Part shown: positions 47,601 through 57,720 of the stretch, piece after piece | How the letters are laid out: every line of letters starts with the position of its first letter | Position numbering within the stretch: position 1 is the stretch's first letter | Origin: Paracyclopina nana | Taxonomy: Eukaryota > Arthropoda > Copepoda > Cyclopoida > Cyclopettidae | NCBI GenBank assembly: GCA_019096065.1 | Contig: JAGUCH010000006.1 | Coordinates: forward strand, 3,554,001-3,618,000 | Length of the DNA: 64,000 bases | Reading direction: 5' to 3' | Notes under the pieces: model-generated | The model's input: only the letters and a program-made list of their open reading frames with translations | The model's database searches: none | What the model was told of the DNA's origin: nothing | Translations under genes and position numbers: made by a program

Positions 47601-49195
47601 AGATTTGGTAGCAATAGGGGCTTTTTGCAACCCTTCAGGCTGCTTGACTGGTTCACTTTTATCAGATGGAACTCCGTCCATATTTTCAGATGATTTACTT
47701 GAACCGGCCTCCTTTGCTTCAGACTCTTGGGGTTGCTCCTCTGGTTTTGATTCAGCGTCATCCTTGATTTTATCGGCAACTTCCATAGGCTCAGGATTGC
47801 CACTACTAGATTTCGATGGCTCTTCTGAAGGAGTTTTATCAACATTAGCTTCTTTTTCAGATTCGTCAGTTGTGGGATTTTCTGAGCTTTTTGAAGCACC
47901 AGAATCGGGATTTTCTTCTTTCTCTCTTTCTGTTTCAGTGTCAGTTACTCCATCTTTCTCAGGAATGCCTTTCTCGGTTTCAAGCTTGGTGCTTTCATCT
48001 TGCTCACGAGTTTCTTTCTCGATATTCAACTCATCTTCCTTTTGGGCTTCACTTTCAGTTTTAGGCGCTGCTTCCTCTTTTTCTCGAGGAACTTCATTCT
48101 CAGCTGCAGGCTCAACTTTCTTATCATCCCCAGTTGCTTCACTTTCAGCCTCTGCTTCATGCACCTGAGCTTCATTTTCAGTTTTGTCCTCAGCCTCCCG
48201 GCTAGAAGGTTCATTTTCTGTTTTCGGCTCAGCTTCTTGCTCAAGATCTTCACTTTCATGCTTATTTTTAGCAGGGCTTTCAACTTCTTGCTCTTCGCCA
48301 TTCACTTCCATCTTTGTGGGTGAATCTTCCCGGCTAGGAACCTTACTGGATTGAGCGCTTATTTTGAATTTGCTTGTAGCTGTCGATGACTCGTCGTCAC
48401 TGCAGTTAACACTTGTGGCATTGCTCTCTGGAACTGGGCCAGTGTCTCTGATAATGTCCTTGTAATCCTGCATGGAATCCTCCTCATCTTCAATGGCGTC
48501 AGCCTTGTCAATTGTTTGCTGATCCTCCTGAACAAAAGTGGGACCGGATTGAAGCTGATTCAGGAGTTTAACCAAGTCATCCTTGGTTTGAGCCACCAAT
48601 TCCCAAGTTTCTTCCTCTGGATCATCCTTGTACACTCTCAAACTTGCCTCAGGATCCACCTGGTACCAGTACAGGTTTCCAAGCTTGTCTCGACCCAGAG
48701 GCTCGCAACGAAGCTCGTCAGCTGGCTTGGTGTTGATTTCTGTCTTGAACTTGAGATTTCCATCAAATTGAGCTTCCAAGAGGTTTTTCAACAGTCTTAA
48801 TTTCAAGCTTGGTTTTGCCCTTTTGTAACCGAATCGCTCCAACTCCCAACCATCGGTGGAAGAGTAGGTATGCGCAAATTTCGCCAAAGCTCGCTCCCAC
48901 TTGTCAATTGACACTGTTTTCTTCAGCTTGCGAAGTAATTTCACTTGGAACATGATGAGCTCTTCTTTCACTTCATTTGTGTCTTCGATCAAATCCTAGA
49001 ATAAAGATTTTAGCAACGGCCAACCATGATCAAAAATATAAATCTTACCTGAAGTCTTCCAATGGATGGGCAAAGGACCCCACAAATGGAGCCGAATCGG
49101 TCGATGAAGGCGCAAATCACGGCGAAATTGGGGTCGGAAGTGCACTTTTCCTTGACAGAGACCTCGGCCTCGGTTTTGACCTCGGCAGCCGCCAT
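44601..49195 (-). CDS. RSF1: Remodeling and spacing factor 1 (PHD-finger chromatin remodeller subunit)
   Basis: Three exons, 49049-49195, 46248-48995 and 44601-46190, joined across 53-bp and 57-bp introns, give 1,494 residues (human about 1,440). RSF1 pairs with the ISWI ATPase SNF2H to space nucleosomes. Exon 1 encodes PNFAVICAFIDRFG, and exon 2 continues with WERALAKFAHTYSSTDGWELERFGY, then EAQFDGNLKFK and PLGRDKLGNLYWYQVD, the family's N-terminal DDT/WHIM-type region. A very acidic, repetitive middle follows, with Gly-Arg tracts at about 640-720. The PHD finger (about 984-1031: CKKC, CDKCDDGWH, CPDC) sits directly after the second intron. The Ser/Glu/Lys-rich tail is disordered and ends in acidic residues. 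The 57-bp intron is a multiple of three and lacks stops, so unspliced RNA also reads through. Confidence 0.94.
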
Positions 49196-49691
49196 TTTTT
49201 AGATTGAATCAAAGGCTGGTAAGGTCACAAATTGGTGTCTGAAAAGGACATTCTTGCCAAACTTTCCAATGTTTTTTCTTTCGTTTAGCAGACGCCGAAA
49301 GCGTTTGACGAGGGATCGAAAATTAGACTCGGTGTCAATAATAATGAGAGTGAACAACTGCATTTTGTCTTAATTTGCCAAATGGTTGAAGAGATTCCGT
49401 AAAATTTCAAATATTTATTAGCGTATAACTTCTAGTTTACCTTATTACGAATGACTTCATCTTCTATATATCAATTCGAGAAATAAAAAAATCAGCCATA
49501 CAAAAGTCAGTTTGGTACCTGCATTCTGTTCCCTCCTTGCCGGCTCCACCAATTCAATGGAGGTTCACAGGGTTTTCATGAGGCAGCCTCAAAGAGACCA
49601 AATGCATCATATAAATGCCAAAATTTAGGTGTACTCTAAAATCTCGAGAGTAAAGAAAAGCAAAAAAATTATGTGGTACTTTTAAAATTGC
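49196..49691. other. RSF1 upstream region
   Basis: About 500 bp upstream of the RSF1 ATG with no coding feature, presumably its 5' UTR and promoter. It ends at the target-site duplication of the first small transposon. Confidence 0.5.
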
Positions 49692-49699
49692 GCTGAAAC

Positions 49700-49734
49700 C
49701 AGAGACTTAGATTATATAGTAATCTAAGTCTCTG
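49700..49734. mobile_element. 35-bp micro-transposon consisting only of inverted repeats
   Basis: Two perfect 15-bp arms (CAGAGACTTAGATTA and its complement) flank a 5-bp centre, TATAG. On both sides lies the same 8-bp sequence, GCTGAAAC (49692-49699 and 49735-49742), a target-site duplication. The first ten bases of the ends equal those of the 434-bp element that starts 67 bp further on. It therefore appears to be a minimal deletion derivative of the same hAT-like family. Confidence 0.82.
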
Positions 49735-49801
49735 GCTGAAACTGTTGCAATCTAGAGCTTTAGACCTGAAGTGATTCTCGAGTTTGCAGTTCTGTTTAAA
49801 G

Positions 49802-50235
49802 CAGAGACTTATATAGAAAGAGAAGTGCTACTTCTTGCATTCTCACTGCACGCGAGCGCGCTCCAAGTGCTACAAGTGATTTTGAAAACGTTTGGGTCAG
49901 CTGTTCTAATAAAATAGTCAGTGGGCTGTATTGATCCAGAAAGGAAAACGCCAACTGGCACCTCTGTTTTACAACTTTTAATTCCTAATTGTTGGGGAAA
50001 TATTTATAAAAGACAAAAGATAGCCCTAGCAAAATTGAACAGCTCGTAAAATACGACTATTTTGGCTAAGTGGACTCATTTAGGAGTTATTAGCAACCAA
50101 AAGTCTGCCCCGGCCCAAGTTCAGGCAGCCGCGACCAATATTCCATTGTAGTCTCTTTTGGAGCGTGCAGCAGATCTGCAAACGCACCCCCATAAGCCTC
50201 GCCCAGTAGCACTTCTCTTGTTATATAAGTCTCTG
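49802..50235. mobile_element. 434-bp non-autonomous hAT-like transposon (MITE)
   Basis: Both ends begin CAGAGACTTATATA and remain inverted copies for about 29 bp with two mismatches, including AAGAGAAGTGCTA. The identical 8-bp sequence GTTTAAAG flanks it at 49794-49801 and 50236-50243. There is no transposase frame inside. The 8-bp duplication and CAGAG termini fit hAT. It lies between the divergent RSF1 and p53 genes. Confidence 0.88.
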
Positions 50236-50243
50236 GTTTAAAG

Positions 50244-51230
50244 TATGAAGGGAAAATATGTTGAAGAGAATAGCTTTTTGATAGAAATTATTTAGCTGCT
50301 GCCTGCTAGCTAATCAAATAAGATTTGATCAGATTATGACCTTGTCTTCTTTCACAAATAAGCATTTAATAGATATCTTCTTGGCTTCTTTTTATCGACT
50401 TTTGACTTTTAGCGTCTTCAGTACTTTATTGAACTAACGCTTATTTCTTTAACGTTTTGATCTTTTTCTAGCCTGCTGAGTGGTGCAGTCCAGTGCTGGT
50501 TGATGCAGTCCGTTGAAGCTTGGTGCAATATTATGACACAACGCTTTTCTGAACTTTTTCATTTTTTTCATAAGAGAAACTAACTACCAAAATTGCTTAA
50601 CTATCTCATCTCCCAATTTAGTTGGAGCAAAATCGAGAGCTGTCATCTTAACGGCAATTAGTAATTAACGATTCGCGCCACATTTTTAAAACGCCCAGGT
50701 GACTGACTCATTTTAGTCATTAACCGATTTGCTGGGACTGGGAGCCAGCGAGCTGCGATACGTACACAATTCAGGATCAAACACGAATTTTTCTTGGCCT
50801 TGAGCCGAGCTTCTTTTTCTAAGGCAGAATAACAAATCATTCAACGTCTGCGTCACAAAACCCTGATGAACAAATAATCTAGACTCTTTTGTTCAGTCAG
50901 CTCACCAATTTTAGCCATCATTTTGAATTCGGTTTTCATGTTATGAAACACTTAGAAATTGCTAAAATTCAGTTAGCTGAATTAGGTTCGGTTTCACGCT
51001 CGGTCCTTGATCGTTCGAGAATCTGAATTTTTCTGATTGTCCAGGACAGAAAATCTGTGTGACAGCAGCGACAGCTAACAACAAACAGGTTGGGATTTAA
51101 AACAACAGATCGTTTGGCCTCCGGTCAGTTTTGCAGTCGTTCAAAGGTCAGTGTAATTTGCAACTCGCAATTAGTAACATGTAAGAGCGAACGTGAAAAA
51201 AATTCCGTCAAATTAGCACAGATCACAACA
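50244..51230. other. p53 upstream region
   Basis: About 1 kb with no independent gene. It presumably contains the p53 promoter and 5' UTR. A longer frame from 51090 continues into p53, but its extra residues look like translated leader. Confidence 0.5.
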
Positions 51231-53216
51231 ATGGATAACTTTTCCAGGATTTACGGTCACCACCAGTATTTCCAACCTCCCGGGGCGTACAGCATGGCCC
51301 AAAACGACCCCCAGCCTTCGACCTCGACGGCCTTGCCACGAAACCAGACCACGGAGTCGTCTTCGCAGCCTTTATTGAGCGAGGCGGATTACGCGCTGTT
51401 AGCCAAGCAACTGGGGACGCAGTTCGGAGGAAATGCTTCCCAGAACAACAGGTGAGAGATGAGAATTCGTGTCTGAGCTTGAAAAATGAGAGTAAGAGAG
51501 TTGCTCCTCCCTATGTGATATAACTGCCAAGTGCCAATGCGTAAGCTGACTTTACATGTTCATTCTTGAATATTGCAACTCTGCAAGTTCCAACTACCAG
51601 CACCAACCTTCGACTAAATTCAGAATTCAGTCAATTCTAGCAGTCCTTGATTTCGGACTTATTTCTGAACTCATACAATTTCGATTTAAGCCATGATAAC
51701 TAAACAAGACATTAAGAAAGAGTAAGTTTTAGTCTCAAATCCTTTTTGCATTACCTTTAGCTTCTATGTTCACGCAGAAAACGCCTGGAAACATTACTTT
51801 TTTCTCATGAATTCTTAACATTATTTTTATTGTTCGTCTTAGTGTGCTCAATACTCCAACTCCCAGCCAGCATGAGCTCTGGGGAAACATCATGGACAGA
51901 GCTGACACCTTAGAGCAAAATCCTGTTTGCGTCGATCCCAACTCCATGAGCATGGTAAAAATGGAGAAAAGCAGCGATGCATCAGTGCCAGTAATGGTGG
52001 CCCATCAGCCCATTACCCAAGAAAATGTGTGGGACAACCAGCAGATCGAGTTTCTCCTTGAGCCCATGATATCAGAAGGGTTCAATTATGGTACCGTTGT
52101 TAGCGGAGGTCCAACCTCAACCAACGTTTGCTACAACAACGATTTTCCTGGAGATCTTCAGTTCGAAGTAAAATTCGAGCACATGAGCAATTGTGGCAAA
52201 AACAAACACTGGATCGTGAGTTTATAGCAAAAAAAACAAATAATCAGTCGACCACGAGTTTTCAATGACTACTTTTCAGTACTCGGAGAAAGTGTCGAAG
52301 CTCTTCATTGACATGGATAAGTTTGTCATGGCCAATTTCCATGTGGGCACAGAGCCTCCCAGCCATTTGTACATCAGAGCACTGCCCATCTATGCCCTCG
52401 CTGGATTCTACAACGAACCAGTGAAACGATGCCCGAATCATTCAGCCGAAAGTGACCCAACTAACAAAGATACCTTCGCTGACAAACGCGAACACCTTAT
52501 AAGAGCTCAATCGGAATTCGCCATGTACGAAGAAGACCCGCAAAGCAAAAGACTTTCAGTGATGATCCCTGTGCAAACACAAGCTGGATCTTCGAGTTTT
52601 TCAGTGCCTATCAAGTTCATGTGCCTTGGCTCTGACGTAGGAGGAATTAACCGGTAACGCGTACATTTTCTTTATCCTTAATGTTGGCTTAAACGGATTT
52701 CTTGCAGAAAACCTGTAAAAGTGATATTTACTCTTGAGTGCGGTGAAGGTAACGTGATTGGTCGTCAATCAGTAGATGTTCGCATATGCTCGTGTCCCAA
52801 GCGCGACTGCATTAGCGAAGAGCGACGATTTGACAAAGAAGCCTCCGAAAAAAGTTCGGACAAGACGAAGCTTTTGAATGCTGCTGACAACCTTTGCAGG
52901 GCCAATTCCTCTTTGGTTCTGGTGGAGCCTCCGACAAAAAAGAAAAGTTCTCATATCGAAGAAATGATTTTGGTACCTGTGGCCAAAGCTGATTTTGCAA
53001 TGGTCAACAAGATTGCCGAAGCTTTAGTCGTTACGCGACATCCCGATAAAGCAGAAGAGATAAGTTCGCAAAGAAGAAGGCTTCTGCGAGTGTAAGGCTT
53101 AGATTTTCATTTACCTATTTTTCTGCCAATTTAGTAATTTTATTTCGTTCAGGAACAACTCTTGCTTTGCTGCCCCAGCCAAAAAGCCCAAATTGGAGAA
53201 CCCCAACAATCCTTGA
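51231..53216 (+). CDS. p53: p53 family transcription factor with an altered zinc site
   Basis: Five exons (51231-51451, 51843-52215, 52280-52653, 52708-53091, 53153-53216) give 471 residues. It is a DNA-binding tumour-suppressor family protein that drives damage-response transcription. An acidic N-terminus contains an activation-like SQHELWGNIMD. The DNA-binding domain (about 177-365) shows PIYALAGF, KRCPNHS, HLIRAQ, FMCLGSDVGGINRKP and VRICSCPKRD. Zinc ligands C249, H252 and C313 are present, but the fourth position is Asp317, not Cys. DNA contacts R323, R348 and R355 (human R248, R273, R280) are kept; C357 replaces human R282. A tetramerisation segment is at about 407-431 (EMILVPVAKADFAMVNKIAEALVV). 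The last exon adds a basic PAKKPKLEN tail. There is no SAM domain, so it is p53-like rather than p63/p73-like in layout. Confidence 0.93.
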
Positions 53217-53269
53217 CCAGGAGTATTTTTGCATTATGAAAATAGAAATGACATATTGAATTCTATGAA

Positions 53270-53275
53270 AATAAA
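53270..53275 (+). terminator. Polyadenylation signal of p53
   Basis: AATAAA about 54 bp after the p53 stop codon. Confidence 0.6.
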
Positions 53276-54301
53276 AATAATAATACAGGAAGGACATTTT
53301 TTTGGCAATCCAGGCTTTATTTCTTGTTAACTCATCATAGTATATGAACCCGAAACAGAATTATGAACATCTCACGAGACGAACAACATAGATGATTGAC
53401 AACGTTACAGGATTGCTGCATAGAAATGGCTGGTTTAGCATCAATCTTCTTTCTTGAACGCAATGATTTTTTTATTATTTTGATGGAGTGATGGGCCTCA
53501 AAAAAAAGGGTAGAAAATTGACATGTATCTCAACTTTGAATCAAGAGTTGGGTGGTCATTGGATGCTCTTAGAGCAGCAGCACGAAGCAAAAAAGTTTGA
53601 TTACTTAAAAAAAACTTGCTTTTGGTCAAAAAAGCAGGTCTGTGAATATTAGGAGGGTGGAAAATTATTAAAATGCCATTACTGTTTATTTTCATCATTA
53701 ATTCGTTTGTAATGAGAGATCCTGCATTTAATAATATCAAACACGGCCGTGCACTCGTTTAGCCATGTTCACATAGACGAACAGTTGTGTGTGTGTGTGT
53801 GAAGTAGTAGCAATTAAATGGAAAATATGAGCTCGTTCATGTCTATAGTATATCATAGAGAATAATAGCTTATAGTGTTATTATTAATATTATCATTTAC
53901 GAAACCGGATATTTACTGCAGAACAGAGTTCTTTTTTAGGAGGGCTGGGCTATAGCAGAATTTAGTTAGGCACTCGATAATTCATAATGAATGAAAATTC
54001 GCAGTCAAGCTACTTTTCTACACATAATCATATTTTTTGTTGCGTGTGAGTTACTTTGGATTAACTTTTGAGACATCTAAATGTTATTATTGTAGTACGC
54101 AAGTGCTTGGGCTGTTTTCTCAAAAAAAAGTAACTTGAAATTTTCATCATCATCACAACTATTCTGAAAAAAGGCTATGCTACTCATGATACAAGTGTCG
54201 TGGTGGATGAAGCTAATATTTCATATGATATGCTTCAAAAACAAGCACATAAGCTGATTCTTTTTTCAGAGGTCTTGGTTGTTGTTGACGAGAGTACCTT
54301 T
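53276..54301. other. Interval between convergent p53 and the disordered-protein gene
   Basis: About 1 kb without a gene. It contains a (TG)n microsatellite at about 53785-53802 and AT-rich DNA that must include the 3' UTR of the minus-strand neighbour. Confidence 0.55.
53785..53802. repeat. TG dinucleotide microsatellite
   Basis: A run of TGTGTG in the 3' flank between two convergent genes. Confidence 0.75.
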
Positions 54302-57267
54302 CTAGAAGTAGTAGTTTTGAGCCTTTCCTTGCCTCAGCTCTCGCTCGACTTTTTTCCACTCTTTGGCCACGAACTGAACAACTTGGGCATAATGGGGGAT
54401 TTTCACAGCATCTTCGACTTTATAAAAATTATTGTTGTTGTTGACAAGATCCGTATCTATTCCGGATTCCGGAGTAGTAATGTTATTGTTGTTGTTTCGG
54501 TGGTTGTGAACCAAAGACTGGCCAAAGCTGACAATGGCCTCGTCGTCGTGGTCGAGCTGATTTTTAGCTTTGAGAAAATCGAGAACGTTGACCTCGAAGC
54601 CAAATTCAACAACTTCGCACACTTCTTCTTCGACGACTTTTCTGCTGCTGTTGTATTGGTTGTTGTTGTTGTTCATTATGACAACGGCTGGAATGTCTTT
54701 ATCATCTTCATCGATGTCACAGCAGTTCAGGACTTCGTTTTCTGACATGGTAGTATGAGGAGGAGTGAGATCTCCAGCATTGCTGCTCACGCCGCTGCTG
54801 CAGAATAAAAAGCAATTTCGATCAGTCCAATATTTAGCTCACAATGATCAAATGACAATATCGAATAGTTACAAAAGCATTTAGCCTGCTATGTCCTTTC
54901 AAAACTAGTGAAACAAATCTTTGTATCCTACAGTTGCATATCATGTTTGCATGCCTATGCTACAACTCACGTGTCACAAATCGGAGTGTAACCTATATCA
55001 TGCACAGATTAACGCAGCCACTATACTACACCAGTGGCTAAAGTAGATAATGCAAAAGATTATAATCATAGGCACCTGTTAGTCATGTTTGCAAGGATGG
55101 GTGCTTGTGCAGCAATATCTGGCAGTCCTGTTGTGCATTGTTGGTTCATCATCTTTTGTCTGACTACAGTGACATCGGGTGGCGGTTTCTGATCATCACT
55201 AGCATCTATCACAGCCGAATTGGAGGATGAGGACGAACTGGTTAAATCACTACAAGCCTTGTTGTTGATGTTGCCGCTGATGGGCTTGGCCACCCATGTG
55301 ATTACGGAAGTGGGCTCAGCGGGCGCCTCACCCGCTGACATGAGAGGCGGAAAGTCAACTGAAAGGTCCAACTGGTCCTTGGCCTCTTGAAGGTCGCGCT
55401 CAGAGGCTACCGAGCTCGCGGTGCTCTTCATCGTATCAAAAGACCCTGAAGGCTGCAAGGCTGCTTTGCGGCGAAGATTATAGCCCCTATGGTGAATAAA
55501 AAAGCAATTGAATAAATTATTGAAGGCAAGTAAGGGAACACGTGGTACTTTTGAGCTGGTCGCGAGGTTGCCCAAGCTGAAGATGAGGCAGTAGATGAGG
55601 CTGACGAAGATGACGAGTAGTTATGCCCTGAATCGTCCTTGGCCTTGATTATGATTGGCGGGGCCTTGACAGCAGCCTTATGTTTTCGCTTAACTTTCAC
55701 TGGCGTGAACAGCTCCTCATTGGAACGGCTCATTTGCCGTCTGAGGTCAATAGTGTCACTTTTCACACTGAGCTGTTCAGGTTGTTGCTGGTTGTCAGCC
55801 ACTGGTTGCAAAAGCTGCTGCTGCTGCTCTTCTTCACGGGGTTGCTCTTCTTCGTCATCGTCATCTCCTTCAGTTGCACTGGACTCCTCCTTGGACTCTT
55901 TCTTCTTGCCACCGCTGCGTTTGCGCTCCGCCTTGACCTTTTTCAGCTTGTTTCCGCCGTTGGAGGACTCCTTGTTGGAGTTATTCTGAAAAGTGCATCG
56001 CAATCAATTTCAAGTGACGCTGCTTATTACGAATCCAGACAGCGAAAAAAGCTAAGCCAGACATTGAGTCCAATCTGAATTGAAATAATTTTGAATGCAT
56101 TTTACCTCTCCCAGTTGCTTGAGGACGCTGTCTATGTCGTATGTTTCCGAATGCTCGATTTTGATCACATTTTTGACGTTCTTCACTTCGGCCCTGCGTT
56201 TTTTCGCGTCTCTGCGCGCTTTTTGCTTCTCAAGTTCGCCAGCCTCCGATGAGGAGCTTTTGTTGCTGCTTTGCGTGGCAGGAATGGAGGACGACGAAGT
56301 GATGGAAAGGTTGCCTGAAGAAGTGAGCTGAATAGGAGGTTTTCTCTTCTCGTTGATGCTGAAGTAGTTGATCTTGTCACCGGGATGGATGCTATAGGTC
56401 AGGTCCTTTTGATTTTGGGCCTGCTCAATGGATTCAATTTCCTCTTTGTCCATCCTGTAACAGCACAAGACATATATATTTTTCCTCCGCAATGACAAAA
56501 AAAGAGAGGACAGAGGCTCGCTCAGTCGTGACCAAGTGACAAAAAATTCATGGCTATGACAGGAAATGGCAGCAATTAAGCAATCAGCCATACATAATCC
56601 AAGCCAATTTCTACTCTTCAATTTTCCATTATGGCAAAAAAGATTAGTATTACGACTTTTATGCTTGTGGTAACGCATATTTTGCCTAGTTCTTGTATTT
56701 TAGTTATAAGAGTAATTTAGATGTCATTAGCAAACAGCAAGGCAGGAGTAGAGAAAAAAGTCAATTAGTATTTCTTACTTGTTTCCAGCTGAAAGTCTCG
56801 CAGGAAAATGAGTGGAAAGCAACTTGTCAACACAATTCAGGTAGTCTGAAGAGAAATACTGCTCGTCATATCAGCTGATCTATGCCCAGCAATGACTGAT
56901 AAATTCGTTGTTTTGGGGGCGTTTTTGTGGCATGTATTTTGGGATTTTAGAAATTGTGTAAACAATGGGAAAAAAGATTAATCATTTTTCTCTTGTTAAA
57001 ATTCTATGAAAGATAAATAAAACTTTACAGCCAACACAGACGGAAAAGGCCATTAAGGCCATCGATAAAACAGGCTGATATTATAACTAGCACCTGGCAC
57101 ACAACAATAGTTTTCTAGCCCAAATGTGGCCAGAATATGCAGAAATTAGATATTCTTGATCCTACATAGGAGACATGACAAAAACCGGTTTAACTCAGGC
57201 TGTCGAGCTAACGCCAGCTGAGGTGAAGAATGGGAAAAAAACTGATCATTATTACTTACCTCATCAT
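54302..57267 (-). CDS. Unrecognised disordered nuclear-type protein (five exons)
   Basis: Exons 57260-57267 (ATGATGAG), 56106-56454, 55549-55985, 55076-55486 and 54302-54797 join in frame to about 566 residues. The first is supported by a strong donor (GATGAG then GTAAGT) and an in-frame stop just before the ATG. Without it, translation would start at the ATG at 56453. Most of the chain is low-complexity: Ser-, Asn- and Gln-rich, with basic clusters (KARRDAKKRRAEVK, KLKKVKAERKRSGGKKK) suggestive of nuclear localisation. More ordered short segments are YSIHPGDKINYFSINEKRKPPIQ (first part), YDIDSVLKQLGE, and a C-terminal block with PHYAQVVQFVAKEWKKVERE. These look like conserved short motifs, but I cannot place them in a family. 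It is convergent with p53 and divergent from BCKDK. Confidence 0.75.
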
Positions 57268-57720
57268 TCAATCGAATGTCGAAATTATTCATCCACCGTG
57301 CGGAAGCAAAATGCAATTAATCCAGATTATTCAGTCACGACGGGGCCAGGCAAAAAAGTGATGACACCACCCCGAAACGCCTAAAGTCGATAAACTGAAC
57401 GAAGGGTGAACAATGCGTGTCTCTGTCGACGATAATGGCGTCGGAGAAAAGGTCGTCGATGAAAAGTTCACTGGAAGGCCAACGAGTCGGGTGAAGGCCG
57501 ACCACAACTGAGACAGGCACCGAAATTGGGGTTGACAGCCTCGGCCGGGGAATGTGAAGGCAATTCTTGGGCAAAATGGCGCGTGGCGATGGCCGAGGAT
57601 GATTTCCGTAGGTTTACAATCCTCTGTCCTTCGCTAAAGGCCTCGAAAATTGTACGTGGCGATCAAAGGCGGTGCTGACTGAGGTTACTACTGACTGTAC
57701 TGTTCGAACGCGGCGAGTTC
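57268..57720 (-). promoter_or_regulatory. CpG-rich promoter / 5' UTR of the disordered-protein gene
   Basis: This stretch upstream of the first coding exon is clearly richer in CpG and GC than its flanks. It reads into the donor at 57259/57260 without an open frame joined to the coding sequence. It most likely holds the transcription start on the minus strand. Confidence 0.45.

Noticed and set aside
44601-48992. RSF1 as one uninterrupted 1,463-codon exon
   Set aside because: The segment 46191-46247 has good GT..AG ends and adds 19 hydrophobic residues just before the PHD finger. It is better treated as an in-frame intron.
51090-51230. N-terminal extension of p53 in the same open frame
   Set aside because: It begins in the presumed leader, has no conserved content, and the ATG at 51231 starts a more plausible acidic N-terminus.
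57335-57574. 79-codon minus-strand frame upstream of the disordered-protein gene
   Set aside because: An in-frame stop separates it from the coding exon. It most likely falls in the CpG-rich 5' UTR.
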